64,000 bases of DNA from positions 62,001 through 126,000 of the forward strand of contig CP070277.1 in the NCBI GenBank assembly GCA_016916535.1, read 5' to 3'. The notes under the pieces are model-generated. The model did no database searches, had not been told where the DNA came from, and worked only from the letters and a program-made list of their open reading frames with translations. The DNA comes from Dysgonomonadaceae bacterium zrk40 (GTDB lineage: Bacteria > Bacteroidota > Bacteroidia > Bacteroidales > Dysgonomonadaceae). Of this stretch, positions 36,553 to 45,445 are shown piece by piece. Each line of letters opens with the position of its first letter. The first letter of the stretch is position 1. The translations under genes and the position numbers were made by a program.

Positions 36553-37524
36553 GGAACTCGCGCCTGCGATCGGAAGATCGCATACCGCCTGCATCTCGCT
36601 CAAAATATGGCACAACTGATGAAATGCCTCCTGATGAGGCGACGATCTGCGCCAAGAAGCGTATATGGTTCGTTGTGGCGCGCGGCCGGAGATGCTCACA
36701 ATTTTTACATTAGGAAAGGTACTTAGCCGGGGAGAGGCTAACGAAGGAACCATACTAGCCCCCCCTTTCATTGAAACGAGCGCACCGATTGTTTCGAGAC
36801 TCAACCCTCTGATTTCGGTGCGACAAGCATTGTAGTCGTGCTGTGTCGTGCGTATCGCTGCAGGTAGCGTATCTTCGCTATAACCCTCGCCGTCTGCCAT
36901 CGTCATAAACTCAGATGCATCAAGATCCTGAACGTTTATTGATGTCTTTGCCGCAAGCGGATGAGCTACGTTGGCGATCAAATCAAAGCGCTCGGTGAAC
37001 AGAGGTTTTGTTTCCAGATCCGCATTGTCAGCGAAACAGCAAGATAACATCATGTCAATTTCACTTCCGCGCAGACGTTGGGTGACCCCTTCGGTCTTGC
37101 CTTCCAGGAGATCAATTCTGACATCAGGAAAGTTTGCCTCGAACAGATTTACGACGTGAGGCAAAACATAGGCACCGATCGTTGAGATCGCGCCAAGTTT
37201 AAGGTGCCCTCCGAAGGGCCGGCTCGTCTTCACGGCGAGTAGGTCAAGTTTACCAACCACCCCGAGGACATCCTGAATGTGAGACAAGAGAACCTCACCT
37301 TCCAGGGTCGCCTTCACCTGCTGGCTGGACCGTTCGAATAAGGTCGTGCCAAGAGCTTCCTCGACCTTGCGAACCTGATGGGAGAGGCCCGACGGGCTTA
37401 TCCCTAACTCCCGCGCAACGACCCTAAAGCTGGAGCGCTTCCAGACGGTCGTAACAAGGAGAAAATCCCGTATCGAGACCGCCGATAGCTTGTTCGATAT
37501 GATCGTTCGATCTGTTCTATTCAT
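36547..37524 (-). CDS. LysR-family regulator, OxyR-like effector domain
   Basis: A 325-residue regulator. HTH near residue 38 (VARELGISPSGLSHQVRKVE) and a type 2 periplasmic-binding fold whose ETKPLFTERFDLIANVAHPL and RGLSLETIGALVSMKGGASM resemble OxyR/CysB-group proteins; the OxyR redox cysteines are not apparent. It is divergent from the broken gene at 37649, with a dyad between them at 37566-37584 that recurs before the transporter-phn operon. It is the best candidate regulator of that operon. Confidence 0.88.
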   Translation of the reverse strand: MNRTDRTIISNKLSAVSIRDFLLVTTVWKRSSFRVVARELGISPSGLSHQVRKVEEALGTTLFERSSQQVKATLEGEVLLSHIQDVLGVVGKLDLLAVKTSRPFGGHLKLGAISTIGAYVLPHVVNLFEANFPDVRIDLLEGKTEGVTQRLRGSEIDMMLSCCFADNADLETKPLFTERFDLIANVAHPLAAKTSINVQDLDASEFMTMADGEGYSEDTLPAAIRTTQHDYNACRTEIRGLSLETIGALVSMKGGASMVPSLASPRLSTFPNVKIVSISGRAPQRTIYASWRRSSPHQEAFHQLCHILSEMQAVCDLPIAGASSL

Positions 37525-37565
37525 TCGACTTGTCCAAACGCCACCTCATCTCCTATCCGAAAAAA

Positions 37566-37584
37566 CATGATAGTACTAGTCATG
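37566..37584. promoter_or_regulatory. CATGA-N9-TCATG operator, site 1
   Basis: CATGA at 37566-37570 and TCATG at 37580-37584, preceded by a run of A (aaaaaa) and followed by A. The same arrangement with identical spacing lies at 39118-39136. It sits between the LysR gene and the broken gene. Confidence 0.55.
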
Positions 37585-37648
37585 ATATTCAGAACCATGC
37601 TGGCTCATGACTTTGCCTTGCAGACAGAACTGATCGGTAGGGGGCAGC

Positions 37649-38959
37649 ATGACCACGATTTTCTTGAAATCCACTTTCGAAGAGCCATCCGAGACGGTTC
37701 GGGCTGCCGCGCTCCGTGGAGAAGTCGCCATCACAGAGCAAGCCGATCTCACGGCCGAGATTCTCATGTCGCACAAGGGGCTGATCACCGGTAATTAGCT
37801 CGACCAGAATGCCATGCTGGCGCTCAAGGATGCGCTCGCGTCTTTTCTCGATCACGGTGGGCGCTGGTTCATCAACGGCCATATGGCGCGTCCGCTGGTT
37901 GATGGCATCGGTCAGTATCGTTCGATCGTCGCACCAAAACGACAAAATTTAGATCTGTCGTCGATCAATCCTCATTCGCTCTATGACGGTATCGACCTGA
38001 AGAAGATCGAGACCAACAGGGGCGTCGCGGGTTTCTACGGACGCGGCTGCAATCCGCCACCGGAGGGCGCGGTGGCCGTCAATGGGCTGGGTCCCACGCA
38101 AGTCCCGGTCGATTGGGTGTGGGCAAGGCCGCGGGGTGGCCGGTTCTTCTCCCATGCCGGCAATGACCTCGGCACGATCGGGCTTGAATGGAATCTCGCC
38201 CCGGACCTGACGCGGCGCATTATCAACTGGGCAAACGGCGGTTCCTGCCTCTCCTCGAATTGCTTCGCGCTGACACTGCCGCTCGAAGACTTGCCGCTGA
38301 CCAGGGCCGAGAGCTATGGCGGCGCGCGCGATACAGGCAGGGTGGGCCCACGCATCGTCGCGTCGAGTTCCGGAACCTACTATCATATCCATAGTCTGGA
38401 AGGGTCGGCCTATACCGGTATTTTCGATGTCATCTGCGCACCCGAGGACCTCGTTAACGTACTGCGCCCCCAGGATATCCTCTGGGTGCCATGCCGAACC
38501 CCGGCCCAGCGCATGATCAAGCAGAGGGCTGTCATCGCGCGCCAGCTTGATGCCGGCGGCACGGTGATCGCGTTGTGAGAAAGCCAGTCGGAATTATGGC
38601 TTCCTGCGGTCCATTTCACCAGAACGCCGACAAATTGGTGGTGGTGGCTCACCCCTGGGGCTGATCTCGGGGTCGAACTGACCGATCAGGCTAAGACACA
38701 CCCATTGATGCGCCACATCGGCAAGCAGGACGTGACCTGGCATCTGCACGGCTGGTTCACGCCACCGGAAGGCGCACCGGTTCTGGCTCGCGACGGCGAG
38801 GGGCGCGCCATCCTCTACATGGACACGATTTCGACGGCCGGCACGATGGTCATCTCCTCGCTCGACCCGATGTTCCATCACGGTTCACGCTTCATGCCTG
38901 CAACGACCCGCTTCCTCGACCGCTTTGCACCCAATCTGAGGGCCTGTGCGAATGCTTGA
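37649..38959 (+). pseudogene. Tandem amidotransferase-like gene interrupted by two stops
   Basis: One continuous frame of 437 codons holds TAG at 37796-37798 and TGA at 38576-38578. The protein sequence either side remains coherent: FLDHGGRWFINGHMARPLV, FYGRGCNPPPEGAVAVNGLG, RFFSHAGNDLGTIGLEWNL, and, after the TGA, FTRTPTNWWWWLTPGADLG and DVTWHLHGWFTPPEGAP. It looks like two glutamine-amidotransferase-like (ThuA-type) folds, but I do not recognise the family. Few other changes suggest recent inactivation, unless the stops are read through. It lies upstream of the transporter operon under operator site 1. Confidence 0.6.
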
Positions 38960-39117
38960 CACGATTTCCCGTCAATGGCGGTCACCTGTCGTCGGCATTA
39001 ATGCGATCGATAGTTGTCTGGCAGCAGCTTTCCCGATGGCGCCGCTGTTCGAAATTCCTTTCCACATTGTCCGATTTGTTCGACTTGATACGACGCCTTC
39101 CCCTTTGTACAAAAAAA

Positions 39118-39136
39118 CATGAGTATTATTATCATG
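39118..39136. promoter_or_regulatory. CATGA-N9-TCATG operator, site 2
   Basis: CATGA at 39118-39122 and TCATG at 39132-39136, again preceded by aaaaaaa. It ends 16 bases before the chosen start of the binding-protein gene, so a bound protein would block initiation or sit beside the promoter. Same spacing as site 1. Confidence 0.55.
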
Positions 39137-39152
39137 AATAATGGGACAACCG

Positions 39153-40250
39153 ATGACTTTGAAACTGCGCCTGTCTGCCGCCTTTTTCCTTCTCGCCCTT
39201 TCGCCGGCGCCGCTCCTTGCTGATCCCGTCACCTTCAAGGATGTTACGGGCGCGGAGATTACGCTGCCCGGCCCAGCGAAGCGGATCGTAACGCTGCCGC
39301 AGCCCGGTGCCGCGACTGTCATTGCGGTGGACGGCTCCTCGGAGCACCTGGTCGGCATGAATCCTGTTTCGCGCAAGGCCTTCGAAACAGGTCTTCTCAA
39401 AAAGATGTTCCCGGATGCCGCGTCCATCGAGAGTGGCATTGTCGCGGAGGGCGGCAACGGGTGGATGCCGAATGTCGAGGCGATCGCTGCGCTGAAGCCG
39501 GACCTCGTCATCCAGTGGGGCGGACGTGGCGACGAACTGGTGGCCCCCCTGCGCAATGCCGGTATTCCCGTCGCGCTGATGGTCGGTGGCGGCAATGGTG
39601 GCACGGAGGAACTGGCGCGGGAGAATATCCGCCTCGTCGCCAATATCCTTGGCAAGCAAGACAAGGCGGAGGCGTTGTTCAAATGGCGTGACGCGGTGAT
39701 CGACGAGATCAAGGCGACGCTTGCCGCGCATCAGGACGCCACCAGACCGAGAATCCTGCACCTGCGATCCTCCAAGAGCAAGTTCACGGCGACCGGTGAG
39801 AAGAGCTACCAGAACTTCTACATCACATTGGTGGGCGGCGAAAATGTCGCCGCAGGTCTTGGCGTCCGGGCCGAGGTCAATGCAGAGCAGATCGCGGCCT
39901 GGAACCCCGACCTTATCATGCTGACGGCGCACGAAGCCGACGCCGGCCGCGAAACGATCCTGGAGGATGCAATCCTGTCGCAGACAGCCGCGGCAAAGGC
40001 TGGTCGCGTCTACAAGACGCCGAACGGCGGTTATGTCTGGGACAGCGCCAGCCATGAAAGCCCCTTCACCTGGATGTGGCTCGCCAATCTCGCCCATCCG
40101 GACCTCTTCCATTTCGACCTGCGCACCGAGGTGAAGAGCGGCTTCGAGCAGCTCTATAACTATACGCCCACCGATGAAGAGATCGATGCCGTGCTGAAGC
40201 TCGAACTCAACAAGGGTGCCGCCAACTACGAGCAGTTTGCCCGCAAATGA
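39153..40250 (+). CDS. FecB/BtuF-like metal-chelate binding protein
   Basis: A 365-residue exported protein (an ATG at 39141 would add four residues). Signal peptide to about SPAPLLA, then PVTFKDVTGAEITLPGPAKR and MPNVEAIAALKPDLVIQWGG, the Helical backbone metal-receptor fold used for siderophores, heme, cobalamin and other metal chelates. It works with the FecCD-like permease and ATPase that follow; the permease start overlaps its stop. Ligand unknown; the phn genes suggest a metal-bound phosphonate. Confidence 0.85.
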   Translation: MTLKLRLSAAFFLLALSPAPLLADPVTFKDVTGAEITLPGPAKRIVTLPQPGAATVIAVDGSSEHLVGMNPVSRKAFETGLLKKMFPDAASIESGIVAEGGNGWMPNVEAIAALKPDLVIQWGGRGDELVAPLRNAGIPVALMVGGGNGGTEELARENIRLVANILGKQDKAEALFKWRDAVIDEIKATLAAHQDATRPRILHLRSSKSKFTATGEKSYQNFYITLVGGENVAAGLGVRAEVNAEQIAAWNPDLIMLTAHEADAGRETILEDAILSQTAAAKAGRVYKTPNGGYVWDSASHESPFTWMWLANLAHPDLFHFDLRTEVKSGFEQLYNYTPTDEEIDAVLKLELNKGAANYEQFARK

Positions 40251-41299
40251 CGTCCGCCCTGACCGAGGCCCGGCTTTCGAACGGGCAGGCGGCTGGCGGC
40301 GCCCTTCACTGGCTGTCGCTCGTGCTTGTCCTTGCGGTGGCGGCTTTCGTCTCCGCCGCCACCGGGCGGTTCCACATACCGCTTGCCGACGTATGGCAGA
40401 TTCTCGGCCGCTGGCTTTCCAGCATGGCCGCACCGGAAACGATGGAAGAGCGCATACTCATCAATGTGCGCCTGCCGCGGATCCTGCTCGCAGCGATCGT
40501 CGGAGCGGGACTTGCGCTCTGCGGTGCGGCCCTGCAGGCGCTCTTTCGCAATCCGCTCGTCTCGCCCCGTGTCCTGGGTCTTTCCTCCGGCGCGGCACTG
40601 GGCGGCACGCTGACCCTGCTCGTCGGAGGCAGTGCCGCGATGCTGTTTGCGGCCACCTTCGCCTCGGCGCTTACGGCGCTGGTCCTGGTGGCGGTGATTT
40701 CGCATATGGCAGGGCGTTCGATCCTTTCCATCGTCCTGGCCGGCATCGTCATAGACGCATTGTTTTCCGCCATGATCTCGCTCACGCAATATGTCGCCGA
40801 TCCGGAGACCTCGCTTCCCGCCATCGTCTTCTGGCTGATGGGCAGCTTTTCCTCGTCAAGCTGGCAAAAAGTCGGTGAGCATGGTCCGGTCATCCTCGTC
40901 GCCATCGCGCTTCTCTATCGCCTGCGTTTCCGCATCGCGGTGCTCTCGATGGGGGAAGAGGAGGCGCGGTCCTTCGGCGTCAATGTCGGCTTCTCGCGCT
41001 GGCTTGTCTTTGCGGTCATCTCGGTGATCATCGGCGGTTGCGTTGTGGTTTCCGGCGTCATCGGCTGGGTCGGCCTCGTCATTCCCCATGCCGCGCGCCT
41101 GCTCGTCGGCGAAAGCCATCGCCGCTTCCACGGTACGGCGGCGCTGCTCGGCGCCAGCTTCATGGTGACGGTCGATACGCTCGCCCGCACCGTGACGAGC
41201 GCGGAACTGCCGCTCGGTATCCTGACGGCGGTCATAGGCGCACCCGTCTTCATCTATCTCCTGTGCACGCGCCAGACGCAGGGAGGCCCTGCCCGATGA
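40247..41299 (+). CDS. FecCD-type ABC transporter permease
   Basis: A 350-residue inner-membrane protein with about ten hydrophobic segments. FecCD motifs: INVRLPRILLAAIVGAGLAL, GAALQALFRNPLVSPRVLGL, and GWVGLVIPHAARLLVGESHR. Members form a homodimer for import of iron-siderophore, heme or cobalamin complexes. Start overlaps the binding-protein stop (ATGA) and its stop overlaps the ATPase start, so the three are coupled. Confidence 0.92.
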   Translation: MTSALTEARLSNGQAAGGALHWLSLVLVLAVAAFVSAATGRFHIPLADVWQILGRWLSSMAAPETMEERILINVRLPRILLAAIVGAGLALCGAALQALFRNPLVSPRVLGLSSGAALGGTLTLLVGGSAAMLFAATFASALTALVLVAVISHMAGRSILSIVLAGIVIDALFSAMISLTQYVADPETSLPAIVFWLMGSFSSSSWQKVGEHGPVILVAIALLYRLRFRIAVLSMGEEEARSFGVNVGFSRWLVFAVISVIIGGCVVVSGVIGWVGLVIPHAARLLVGESHRRFHGTAALLGASFMVTVDTLARTVTSAELPLGILTAVIGAPVFIYLLCTRQTQGGPAR

Positions 41300-42048
41300 T
41301 CACACTCAAGGATGCCGGCCTTCGAAGGGGTGAGCGCTGGATCTTCCGCCATGTCAGCTTCAAGCTGGCGGAGGGTGAGGTGCTGGCGATCCTCGGCCGT
41401 AACGGACGGGGCAAGACGACGCTGCTGCGCACCTTGCTCGGTTCGCTGACATTGACCGAGGGTGAGCGCACCATGCCGGCGCTCGTCGGCTACGTGCCGC
41501 AGTTGCAAAGTGGCGGCGAGCAGCATCGCTGCCTCGATATCGTGACGATGGGACGGGCCGGGCGGCTCGGGCTTTTCGGCCTGCCGGGCAAGCAGGACGA
41601 GGCGGCGGCGCTCTCCGCGCTCGCGGCCGTGGGCGCCGAGTGTTTCGCCGGGCGGCCCTTCGGCCAGCTTTCCGGCGGCGAGCGGCAGGTTGTGCTGCTT
41701 GCCCGGGCGCTGGCGACGGAAACGAAAGTACTGGTGCTCGACGAGCCAGCCGCCTCGCTCGACCTCGCCAATCAGGACCTTCTGCTCGGAGTCCTCATGC
41801 GCCTGCGGCAGGCGCGCGGCCATACGATCATCTTTACGACCCACCATCCGCAGCACGGCCTGTTCCTTGCGGACCGGGCGCTGATGATGCATGCCGGAGA
41901 CGAGGTCCGCTATGGCCAAGCCTCCGCGATGATGACGGACGGAGAACTCGCCCGTCTCTACGGCGTGCCGTTTGCCCGCCATACTCCCGGCCCCGGCCGG
42001 CCAGATGTCGTTTCCCCGATCTTCGGGGAGGCGGCCCTTCCATCATAA
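41296..42048 (+). CDS. FepC/BtuD-like ABC transporter ATP-binding protein
   Basis: A 250-residue ATPase; start taken at the ATG that overlaps the permease stop. Walker A LGRNGRGKTT, signature LSGGERQVVLLARAL, Walker B VLVLDEPAASLDLAN and the switch His in FTTHHPQHG are intact. The Asn-Gln-Asp-rich DLANQD after Walker B is typical of FepC-type ATPases. Followed after 20 bases by the FmdE-like gene. Confidence 0.9.
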   Translation: MITLKDAGLRRGERWIFRHVSFKLAEGEVLAILGRNGRGKTTLLRTLLGSLTLTEGERTMPALVGYVPQLQSGGEQHRCLDIVTMGRAGRLGLFGLPGKQDEAAALSALAAVGAECFAGRPFGQLSGGERQVVLLARALATETKVLVLDEPAASLDLANQDLLLGVLMRLRQARGHTIIFTTHHPQHGLFLADRALMMHAGDEVRYGQASAMMTDGELARLYGVPFARHTPGPGRPDVVSPIFGEAALPS

Positions 42049-42068
42049 CCGCAAGACAGGAGCCAATC

Positions 42069-42584
42069 TTGGATACGATCACCTATCTCGAAAACGGCGA
42101 AACCTTCACCGTCAGCTTTGCCGAACTACTGAACTATCACGGCACCACCTTTCCGGGCGGCGTGGCGCATGGCCTGAAAGTGATGCAACGCGCCTTTCCG
42201 CTGCTCGACGAGGGCCGCCCGATCGAGCGCCGCGAGGTGCGCATCGATACGGCGTTTCCCGGCCCCGGCGGCCGCGACGCCATCGAATTCGTCACGCGCG
42301 CCCTGACGGACGACCGCTACACGGTTGACCGGTCGCTCGGTTGGGATGGCATCGAGGAAAGCCCCAAGGGCAAATACTACTTCCGCTTCACCTATCGGGG
42401 TACCGTCGTTGAGGTGACGATCCGTCCCGGCCATGTCCGCCCCGAGTTTATCACGCTGGCTCGCAAGGAGGACAGGACAGCCGAAGACGAGATACAGCTT
42501 GCCGCGTTGAAGCGCGAAATGGGTGATCGTCTGGTGCCACTCTCTCCCGAGGATGTCTATGACGCCAAGGTCAGCCGTGCCTGA
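42069..42584 (+). CDS. FmdE-like protein between the transporter and phn genes
   Basis: A 171-residue protein; start is TTG at 42069 with AGGAG seven bases upstream. The stretch LLNYHGTTFPGGVAHGLKVM and later GGRDAIEFVTRALTDDRYTV resemble the FmdE domain (HG...PG...G, then a DAI stretch), a fold found beside metal and tungstate/iron transporters. The usual Cys metal ligands are not evident, so metal binding is unsure. It overlaps phnG by about 26 bases, so it belongs to the same transcript. Confidence 0.55.
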   Translation: MDTITYLENGETFTVSFAELLNYHGTTFPGGVAHGLKVMQRAFPLLDEGRPIERREVRIDTAFPGPGGRDAIEFVTRALTDDRYTVDRSLGWDGIEESPKGKYYFRFTYRGTVVEVTIRPGHVRPEFITLARKEDRTAEDEIQLAALKREMGDRLVPLSPEDVYDAKVSRA

Positions 42585-43038
42585 GCACTGTTCCACCGAG
42601 GGCGGGCGTCGTGAATGGATGGGGGTGCTTGCCCGCGCCCCTATCGACCTCTTGAGATCGGCCTTCGACGGCAGCCGGCAGCGCCATGCGGCGCGCCGGT
42701 TTGTCGGACCGGAGGTCGGCCTTCTTCAGTTGTGTGCGAAAGCGCCCGTGACGGGAACGCCCTTCCATCTCGGCGAGGCGACCATGACGCGCTGCATCGT
42801 GGAGATCGACGGTCGGCGCGGTTATGCCGTGGTGCTCGGCCGCGATCCGGAGCGGGCTGAACTCGCCGCCTTCTTCGACGCGCTGCTGCAGGATCCGCAG
42901 TCGCACGCCCTGCTCGCATTGGAGCTGCTGCAGCCGGCCGAAGACGCCATCATGGCGCGGCGATGCCGCAAGGCCGAGGAGGCGCAGAAGACGGCGGCGC
43001 ATTTCTTCACCGCGACGAGACAAGGAAGTGCACCGTGA
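42559..43038 (+). CDS. phnG: C-P lyase subunit PhnG
   Basis: A 159-residue protein, start at ATG 42559. Family sequence runs from WMGVLARAPIDLL to KTAAHFFTATRQG with PVTGTPFHLGEATMTRCIVE and GYAVVLGRDPERAELAAFFD in the centre. PhnG is part of the PhnG2H2I2J2 core that attaches phosphonate to ribose 1-triphosphate derived from ATP. Start is uncertain by a few codons because the extra N-terminus is variable. Its stop overlaps phnH. Confidence 0.9.
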   Translation: MTPRSAVPEHCSTEGGRREWMGVLARAPIDLLRSAFDGSRQRHAARRFVGPEVGLLQLCAKAPVTGTPFHLGEATMTRCIVEIDGRRGYAVVLGRDPERAELAAFFDALLQDPQSHALLALELLQPAEDAIMARRCRKAEEAQKTAAHFFTATRQGSAP

Positions 43039-43610
43039 AAATCGAGATCGACCGGCGTGGCACGGATCGTATCCACGAGGACCAGCGCGTATTCCGTCGG
43101 CTTCTGGAAGCCTTCTCCTACCCCGGCAAAGTCGTGGTCCTTGCTGAAGGCAAGGCGGCGCACGCGGTCGTTCTGTCAACATTGGCCGACACTACGACAC
43201 CGCTCTGGATCGACGAAAGCTTCGTGGATATTCGGGATCGCGCAATCGCGGCGCGGTGGCCGATGGTGGATAGAAAGTCCTGCACCTTTGCCCTCTGTCG
43301 TGGCGAGATGCTGGATCGGATCGATATCTTTCCGAAGGGAAGCCCGGCCGACCCGCATCTTTCCGCCACGGTCATTGCGGAGGTCACGGGCCTTTCGGGC
43401 GGTCCGGCGCTCAACCTTTCGGGGCCGGGAATCGGACCCGGGGGTCGGACCCTCGCCCCCCTTGGCCTGCCGGCGACGTTTCTCGCGCAATGGACGTGCA
43501 ACAACGCTGCCTATCCGCTCGGCGTCGACCTCATCCTGACGGCGGGAGATTGGTGCGCCTGCCTTCCCCGTAGCGTGAGGCTGGAGATATCCGATGTACG
43601 TTCCCGTTAA
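43035..43610 (+). CDS. phnH: C-P lyase subunit PhnH
   Basis: A 191-residue protein beginning with GTG 43035, overlapping the phnG stop (GTGA). It has QRVFRRLLEAFSYPGKVVVL near the N-terminus, TPLWIDESFVDI, and FLAQWTCNNAAYPLGVDLIL near the C-terminus. PhnH is a scaffold subunit with a fold resembling PLP-dependent enzymes but without cofactor. Overlaps phnI by 17 bases. Confidence 0.92.
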   Translation: MKIEIDRRGTDRIHEDQRVFRRLLEAFSYPGKVVVLAEGKAAHAVVLSTLADTTTPLWIDESFVDIRDRAIAARWPMVDRKSCTFALCRGEMLDRIDIFPKGSPADPHLSATVIAEVTGLSGGPALNLSGPGIGPGGRTLAPLGLPATFLAQWTCNNAAYPLGVDLILTAGDWCACLPRSVRLEISDVRSR

Positions 43611-44607
43611 GGGCGGCGAGGCCGCTATCGCTGCAAGTCTTGATGCGCTGGCGCGCAGGCGTCGGGGTGATCCCTCCGTGCCGGAACTCACGGTTGCCCA
43701 GATAGGTGAGCAGATGCGCGGTGCAGTGGACAGGGTTATGACCGAAGGTGCGCTTTACGATCGGGACCTCGCAGCCCTTGCGCTTAAACAGGCACAGGGC
43801 GACGTGGCAGAGGCGACGTTCCTGCTGCGCGCCCATCGTGCGACCTTGCGGCGTATGGGCCATAGCGCGCCTATCGACTTTTCGGCCATCCGTCACGACC
43901 GGCATATCTCAGCCGCGGTGAAGGAACTGCCGGGCGGCCAGATTCTGGGGGCGACCTACGACTATACCCACCGGCTGCTCGATTTCTCGCTCATGGAGGA
44001 GGCGGCTTTTTTTCCTCTTCCCGAGGAGGTTGCGAGCACTCCATGCGCGCCTCCCTCATCCCGCTGCCGCGATCGCCTTCCCGGGGAGAGTCAGGAGCGG
44101 GAGGAGGCGCCGGTCGACATCACGCGGGTGCCGCTGCGTCCTCCCTACGGTGCATCCGAAACGCTCGGCCATCTGGTGCGGGGCGAGGAAGGCTTCTTGA
44201 CGGGCATTGCCTATACGCGCCTTCGCACCGCCGGCGCGTCCCATCCCTATGTCGAGGAGCTTTCCGCAGGGGAAGTCGAGGTTTTCGTCGAGTTGGAGGA
44301 GCTCGGCCTCACCGTCTCTGTTGGCGATATCGAGGTGACGGCCTGCCGCATGGTGGCCCCGGTACTCGACGGGCGGCAATCGCATCTGTCCCCGGGCTTC
44401 GGCGTTGCCTTCGGCGCCAACGAGCGCAAGGCCGTGGCGATGGCGACAGTCGATCAGGCGATGAAATCTGGGCTCGACCCGGACCTAGTGCTGACGCATG
44501 GCGACGGGGTCGAGGCGAGCGGCTACGTCTCGCATCTCAAGCTGCCGCACTACTCCGATTTCCAGGCCGATCTCGAAACGATCCGGAGGCTTGCCGACGA
44601 TGACTGA
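43594..44607 (+). CDS. phnI: C-P lyase subunit PhnI (nucleosidase-like)
   Basis: A 337-residue protein, a little shorter than E. coli PhnI. MYVPVKGGEAAIAASLDALA and QMRGAVDRVMTEGALYDRDL mark the N-terminus; DGVEASGYVSHLKLPHYSDF is the conserved C-terminal region. PhnI displaces adenine from ATP with phosphonate in the PhnGHL complex. Region 160-190 (CAPPSSRCRDRLPGESQERE) is variable but in frame. Coupled to phnJ by overlap. Confidence 0.93.
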   Translation: MYVPVKGGEAAIAASLDALARRRRGDPSVPELTVAQIGEQMRGAVDRVMTEGALYDRDLAALALKQAQGDVAEATFLLRAHRATLRRMGHSAPIDFSAIRHDRHISAAVKELPGGQILGATYDYTHRLLDFSLMEEAAFFPLPEEVASTPCAPPSSRCRDRLPGESQEREEAPVDITRVPLRPPYGASETLGHLVRGEEGFLTGIAYTRLRTAGASHPYVEELSAGEVEVFVELEELGLTVSVGDIEVTACRMVAPVLDGRQSHLSPGFGVAFGANERKAVAMATVDQAMKSGLDPDLVLTHGDGVEASGYVSHLKLPHYSDFQADLETIRRLADDD

Positions 44608-45445
44608 GACCTTCGCCTATCTCGATGAAGACAGCAAACGCTCCGTCCGTCGTACCATTCTGAAGGCACTAGCCGTTCCCGGTTACCAGGTGCCCTTCAT
44701 CGCGCCGGAAATGCCGATCGCCTATGGTTGGGGTGTTGGCGGCATGGTCGTGACCGCAAGCCTCATCGGTGCAGACGACCGTCTGAAAGTGACCGACCAC
44801 GGCTCCGACGAGACCGTGAATGCCGTCAATATCCGCGCCTTCTTCACGCGCACCGCCTTCGTTGCCACCACGACCCGGACCCGTGAGGCAACGCTGATCC
44901 AGGTCCGCCAGCGCGTGCCCGAGGCGATGCTCGCAGAGGGACAGGTCGTCGTCTACCAGGTGCCGCGGCCGGACCCGCTGCGCGCCTTCGTCAATTCAGC
45001 CGGCGAGGCGGCCCGCATGCACGCGGCATCTGACTACGGTCGGGTCTATACGCGGCTCTTCGAGGAGAGGGCGGGAAGCGGAAGCGTCGCCCAGCCCGGC
45101 TATGACTATCCCGTCATGGTGGAAGGTCGCTATCTGATGTCACCTTCTCCTATCCCCAAGCGCGACAATGTCCGCCTCGACAATTCACCGGCCATCCAGA
45201 TCTTCGGCGCGGCACGCGAACGCCGACTCTATGCGCTGCCACCCTATACGCGCGTGGAAAGCATCGCCTTCGAGGACGTTCCCTTTAACACCAGTCATCC
45301 CTCGGACGGACGGCAATGCGTGATATGCGGGTGCGCCACGAGCCATCTCGACCACCTTCTCCTCAAGGACGACGGAACGAGCGAATGGGTCTGCTCCGAC
45401 ACGGAATGCTGTGCCGAGCGTGCGGAGGAAGCCGCCAGTGCCTGA
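44600..45445 (+). CDS. phnJ: PhnJ, radical-SAM C-P lyase
   Basis: A 281-residue protein; start ATG 44600 overlaps phnI by eight bases. PhnJ cleaves the C-P bond of alpha-D-ribose 1-phosphonate-5-phosphate. The catalytic set is complete: Gly28 (VPGYQVPF, equivalent to E. coli Gly32), cluster cysteines Cys240, Cys243, Cys265 (CVICG and WVCSDT) and Cys271 (E. coli Cys272). C-C spacing (C-x2-C-x21-C-x5-C) equals E. coli. So this lyase is expected to be active. Confidence 0.95.
   Translation: MTETFAYLDEDSKRSVRRTILKALAVPGYQVPFIAPEMPIAYGWGVGGMVVTASLIGADDRLKVTDHGSDETVNAVNIRAFFTRTAFVATTTRTREATLIQVRQRVPEAMLAEGQVVVYQVPRPDPLRAFVNSAGEAARMHAASDYGRVYTRLFEERAGSGSVAQPGYDYPVMVEGRYLMSPSPIPKRDNVRLDNSPAIQIFGAARERRLYALPPYTRVESIAFEDVPFNTSHPSDGRQCVICGCATSHLDHLLLKDDGTSEWVCSDTECCAERAEEAASA

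Noticed and set aside
36547-37524. Naming the LysR protein OxyR
   Set aside because: The effector domain resembles the OxyR group but the paired redox cysteines are not evident and the neighbours are phosphonate genes.
39132-40433. 433-codon minus-strand open frame
   Set aside because: Opposite the FecB-like gene; no family features.
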